Part shown: piece after piece, positions 7,701 to 9,223 of the stretch
Position numbering within the stretch: position 1 is the stretch's first letter
Layout: every line of letters begins with the position of its first letter
Assembly: GCA_004293295.1 (NCBI GenBank)
Contig: RDYC01000257.1
Location: forward strand, 1-9,223
Direction: 5' to 3'
DNA: 9,223 bases
DNA from: Bacteroidota bacterium
GTDB taxonomy: Bacteria > Bacteroidota > Bacteroidia > UKL13-3
Program-made: the position numbers and the translations under genes
The notes under the pieces: generated by a model
Database searches by the model: none
The model's input: the letters and a program-made list of their open reading frames with translations, nothing else
What the model was told of the DNA's origin: nothing

Positions 7701-9223
7701 GATTTATGGGGTAGACATGTACATTACCAAAGATGCTCAAATTGAATTTGTGGACACCCTCTTCTTACAACAAGAAATGGTAAACGCCAATAACATTTAC
7801 ATGCCATTGCAGCTAAAACTATACAGCCACATTAAGGTGTTTGGTTTTGGTGCAACTGATATGAGCGTAGCCACCATGAGCAATTATAATGTGAACAAGG
7901 AGTTTGGTAAAAACTACTTTAATTACGAAGTATTTAACATTCAAAAAGGTGCCAATAAAAAAGATACCCAGTACTGGAATACCACACGAACAATAGTGCT
8001 CACCGAAGAAGAAGATAAACACTACAAAAAATCGGATAGTATATACCAAGCTAAAAACAGCCCGCAATACCTGGATAGCATGGACCGTGTGCGCAATAAA
8101 TTCAAATTCCGAAAATTGCTTATAGGAGGTTACACCTACTCCAAAGAAACGGATAGTTCTTCACGCTACTTTAACCTCAGTTCCATTCCTTTTACCTTTG
8201 GGTTTAATACCGTTGAAGGTGTAGTTATCAACTACCGCATGAGTTGGTATAAATCAAACCGCATCAATCGGCATTATATAAATGTAGTACCAATTATACG
8301 CTATGGATTTTCCAACAATAACCTGGCTCCCTCCATCACCATCCGAAAATCCCTGCAACCCAAAACCAGCTCCAACATGAGGATTGAAGCCGGCAGATTT
8401 ATTCAGCAATACAACACCAACGAACCGATTCCCAATATCATCAATACAGCGTATAGCCTTATTGACCGATTGAACTACATGAAATTGCTTCAAAAAGATA
8501 TGCTTTCAGTAACCGTAAACAGGGAACTGTTAAATGGCCTTTACAGCTCCGTTAATGTGCAATGGTTTAACCGGGAAGCCATGGTAAATAACAATAACTA
8601 CGCATTTATTGGTGAAGAAAAAAGAAGCTATTTATCAAACAATCCGGCTGATCCTTTAAACGATAAAGCAGCCTTCAACACGCATCAGGGAATAGAATAT
8701 AAAATTAATGTGCGTTACGTGCCCAAGCAACGTTTTGAAAGTTACCCCGAATACAAGCGAATACTGGGCAGCAAATACCCTGATATTTATGCAAGCTTTA
8801 AACATGGGATTGGGTTAGATAATGTATTGTTTAACTACCAGTTACTAGAGTTGGGTACCGGAAAAGATGTTGACATGAAGTTATTGGGTACCTTAAGTTT
8901 TGATGTTACTGCCGGAATGTTTTTTAATACACGCAATATGTTATTTGCCGATTATAAGCACTTTAATGGCAACCAAACCATTGTGTTAAACAACCCTGCA
9001 AACAAAAATGCCATTGGCAGCGATTATTCGCGCGACAGGTTAACCTCTTTCCACGCACTCAACTATTATGCGCTAAGCAATAATCAAGCGTTTATAGAAT
9101 TGCATGCCATGCACGATTTTAAAAGCTTCTTTGTAGGCAAAATTCCACTGCTCCGCAAAACCAGGGCGTATGAAATTGCAGGCGTAAACTACCTTCAAAC
9201 AGATAAGGTTACCTACACCGAAG
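4765..9223 (+). CDS. Secreted oligopeptidase B (S9A) fused to a CarboxypepD_reg-like/DUF5686 outer-membrane protein (3' end outside window)
   Basis: One frame stays open for 1,486 codons to the right edge. Residues 1-21 form a signal peptide with a likely cut at GFS/QQ. Residues ~24-708 match oligopeptidase B (PtrB, 686 residues in E. coli) over its whole length: N-terminal DHYFWMRD (45-52), beta-propeller, GYGSYG (477-482), IRGGNDLG, nucleophile in GGSAGG (S558), VPFVDVINTMLDETIPLTT, GYNDAQVGYWEPAKW (D643) and GGHGG (H678). The E602/E604 pair matches the acids that favour Lys/Arg at P1. Residues ~709-785 form a carboxypeptidase-regulatory-like sandwich (GKVIDANNAPVEYANIYI). From ~800, DPAIGIIKKAI, RTIVLTEEE, NTVEG and IPLLRK are typical of DUF5686, whose C-terminal half should be an outer-membrane barrel. 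Perhaps 60-90 residues are missing at the edge. The ATG at 4765 is followed by another at 4768; either gives the same signal peptide. The second half lacks its own signal peptide, arguing for a true fusion. Expected location is the outer membrane with the peptidase in the periplasm; this topology is inferred. Confidence 0.9.
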   Translation, partial: MMLKNNLLIVLCCFSCFQGFSQQVPYPKAEKIPHSTVVHNDTMIDHYFWMRDKYSTEVVNYLFANNAHADAVMKPSAILQKVIYDEMRARIVETKDTRPRKNKNYYYYSRNLKDKDYPAIYRKKDSLTAPEQLVLDLNKLSEEYLYFSLSVSSISPNQKLYAYAVDAKGNNVGKLFIKDIDNDTVYYTDTVPQILDFVWGENNQTFYYTVPEDKTKRAYRVYRHKLGTPYTMDELLMDEPDATYQIGIGKTASEKYITFNISKTKSNEMWYIDATTNQGKPTLYLKRKPDLIYSIEHYEGNEFYITTNYEAINYKLVKTAIQNNNPDKWEVVIPHRKNTLLTQSTLLKDYLIYEEKENAQQRLLIKNRLTQQIDTIKPNINLYSITYSFEEYNYSQTNHLQFTVVNTVEPAASYQYNLRDKTITLLEKDSLNQPYNSSLYETSRIYATSHDGVKVPITITYKKGMVLNGNNPVLLTGYGSYGAPTQPSFSSNEISFLDRGFIMADAHIRGGNDLGNQWYEDGKMLNKKNTFYDFIACAEHLIAQKYTNPKKLAIQGGSAGGLLMGAVVNMRPDLFKCVVANVPFVDVINTMLDETIPLTTFEFEEWGNPKQKKYYDYMKTYSPYDNVERKNYPNILVTAGYNDAQVGYWEPAKWVAKLRELKTDTNQILFKTTMEGGHGGASGRYAALKERAFILAFIMHHLGVKENYLVLKGKVIDANNAPVEYANIYIEGSGVGTNSNTEGEFTLQLKSTDNITLVIQSIGFEKQRVKIDMNTRTKELLIKMRSDNVLLKTALVTANGKDPAIGIIKKAIQMRKQNFDKVQSFSADVYMKSNVRLNEVPKKMPALLKLAANGEKIDSNDIGLVYLSESVAKYNFEKPDKVKETMIASRIAGQKQGFSFNRVEDVFINFYDPTVKIGYYSERPFVSPIAPLAMLSYRYKYLGTLTVDGKDVYKIQITPQRKGDPLFRGIIYISSADHQIYGVDMYITKDAQIEFVDTLFLQQEMVNANNIYMPLQLKLYSHIKVFGFGATDMSVATMSNYNVNKEFGKNYFNYEVFNIQKGANKKDTQYWNTTRTIVLTEEEDKHYKKSDSIYQAKNSPQYLDSMDRVRNKFKFRKLLIGGYTYSKETDSSSRYFNLSSIPFTFGFNTVEGVVINYRMSWYKSNRINRHYINVVPIIRYGFSNNNLAPSITIRKSLQPKTSSNMRIEAGRFIQQYNTNEPIPNIINTAYSLIDRLNYMKLLQKDMLSVTVNRELLNGLYSSVNVQWFNREAMVNNNNYAFIGEEKRSYLSNNPADPLNDKAAFNTHQGIEYKINVRYVPKQRFESYPEYKRILGSKYPDIYASFKHGIGLDNVLFNYQLLELGTGKDVDMKLLGTLSFDVTAGMFFNTRNMLFADYKHFNGNQTIVLNNPANKNAIGSDYSRDRLTSFHALNYYALSNNQAFIELHAMHDFKSFFVGKIPLLRKTRAYEIAGVNYLQTDKVTYTE

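Noticed and set aside
4698..8493. Minus-strand open frames of 64-124 codons inside the peptidase fusion gene and its leader
   Set aside because: All lie opposite well-supported coding sequence and show no domain, start context or promoter of their own.

Overview
The window looks like chromosomal DNA from a member of the Bacteroidota. Four things point there: an AT-rich sequence whose start codons lack a clear Shine-Dalgarno site, a TTTG/TAnnTTTG-type promoter, an eukaryote-like (type 2) isoleucyl-tRNA synthetase, and a CarboxypepD_reg-like/DUF5686 outer-membrane protein region, a family I know almost only from this phylum. All genes I can support are on the + strand. No RNA genes, insertion sequences, CRISPR arrays or attachment sites were seen.

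Layout. Positions 2-52 hold the last 16 codons of an unidentified gene. Positions 53-219 hold a strong intrinsic terminator (82-111) and a good Bacteroidota-type promoter (123-153). ileS (220-3600) follows. Six bases after it comes a gene (3607-4608) that joins a long Lys/Pro/Ala/Val repeat tail, like the tails of histone-H1-like proteins, to a TraR/DksA-like domain. These two genes are probably one transcription unit, closed by a long GC-rich terminator (4627-4667). Positions 4609-4764 hold only that terminator and an AT-rich leader. From 4765 to the right edge one reading frame stays open for more than 1,486 codons.

The last gene is the unusual part. Its first ~708 residues are a signal peptide plus a full-length oligopeptidase B (S9A serine peptidase, triad Ser558/Asp643/His678). 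The chain then runs, with no stop, linker or second signal peptide, into a carboxypeptidase-regulatory-like beta-sandwich (~709-785) and a DUF5686 region (~800 to the edge) that is probably an outer-membrane beta-barrel. If the fusion is real, it fixes a Lys/Arg-specific oligopeptidase to the outer membrane, which would be unusual for a family best known as soluble. The gene runs off the window before its end.

How the genes fit together. ileS and the DksA-like gene belong to translation and to nucleoid or transcription control. The third gene is separated from them by a terminator and acts in the envelope, so no functional link to the first two is evident. Other notable points are the GIHH form of the IleRS HIGH motif (a form linked to strong mupirocin resistance) and the loss of three of the four zinc-finger cysteines in the DksA-like domain.
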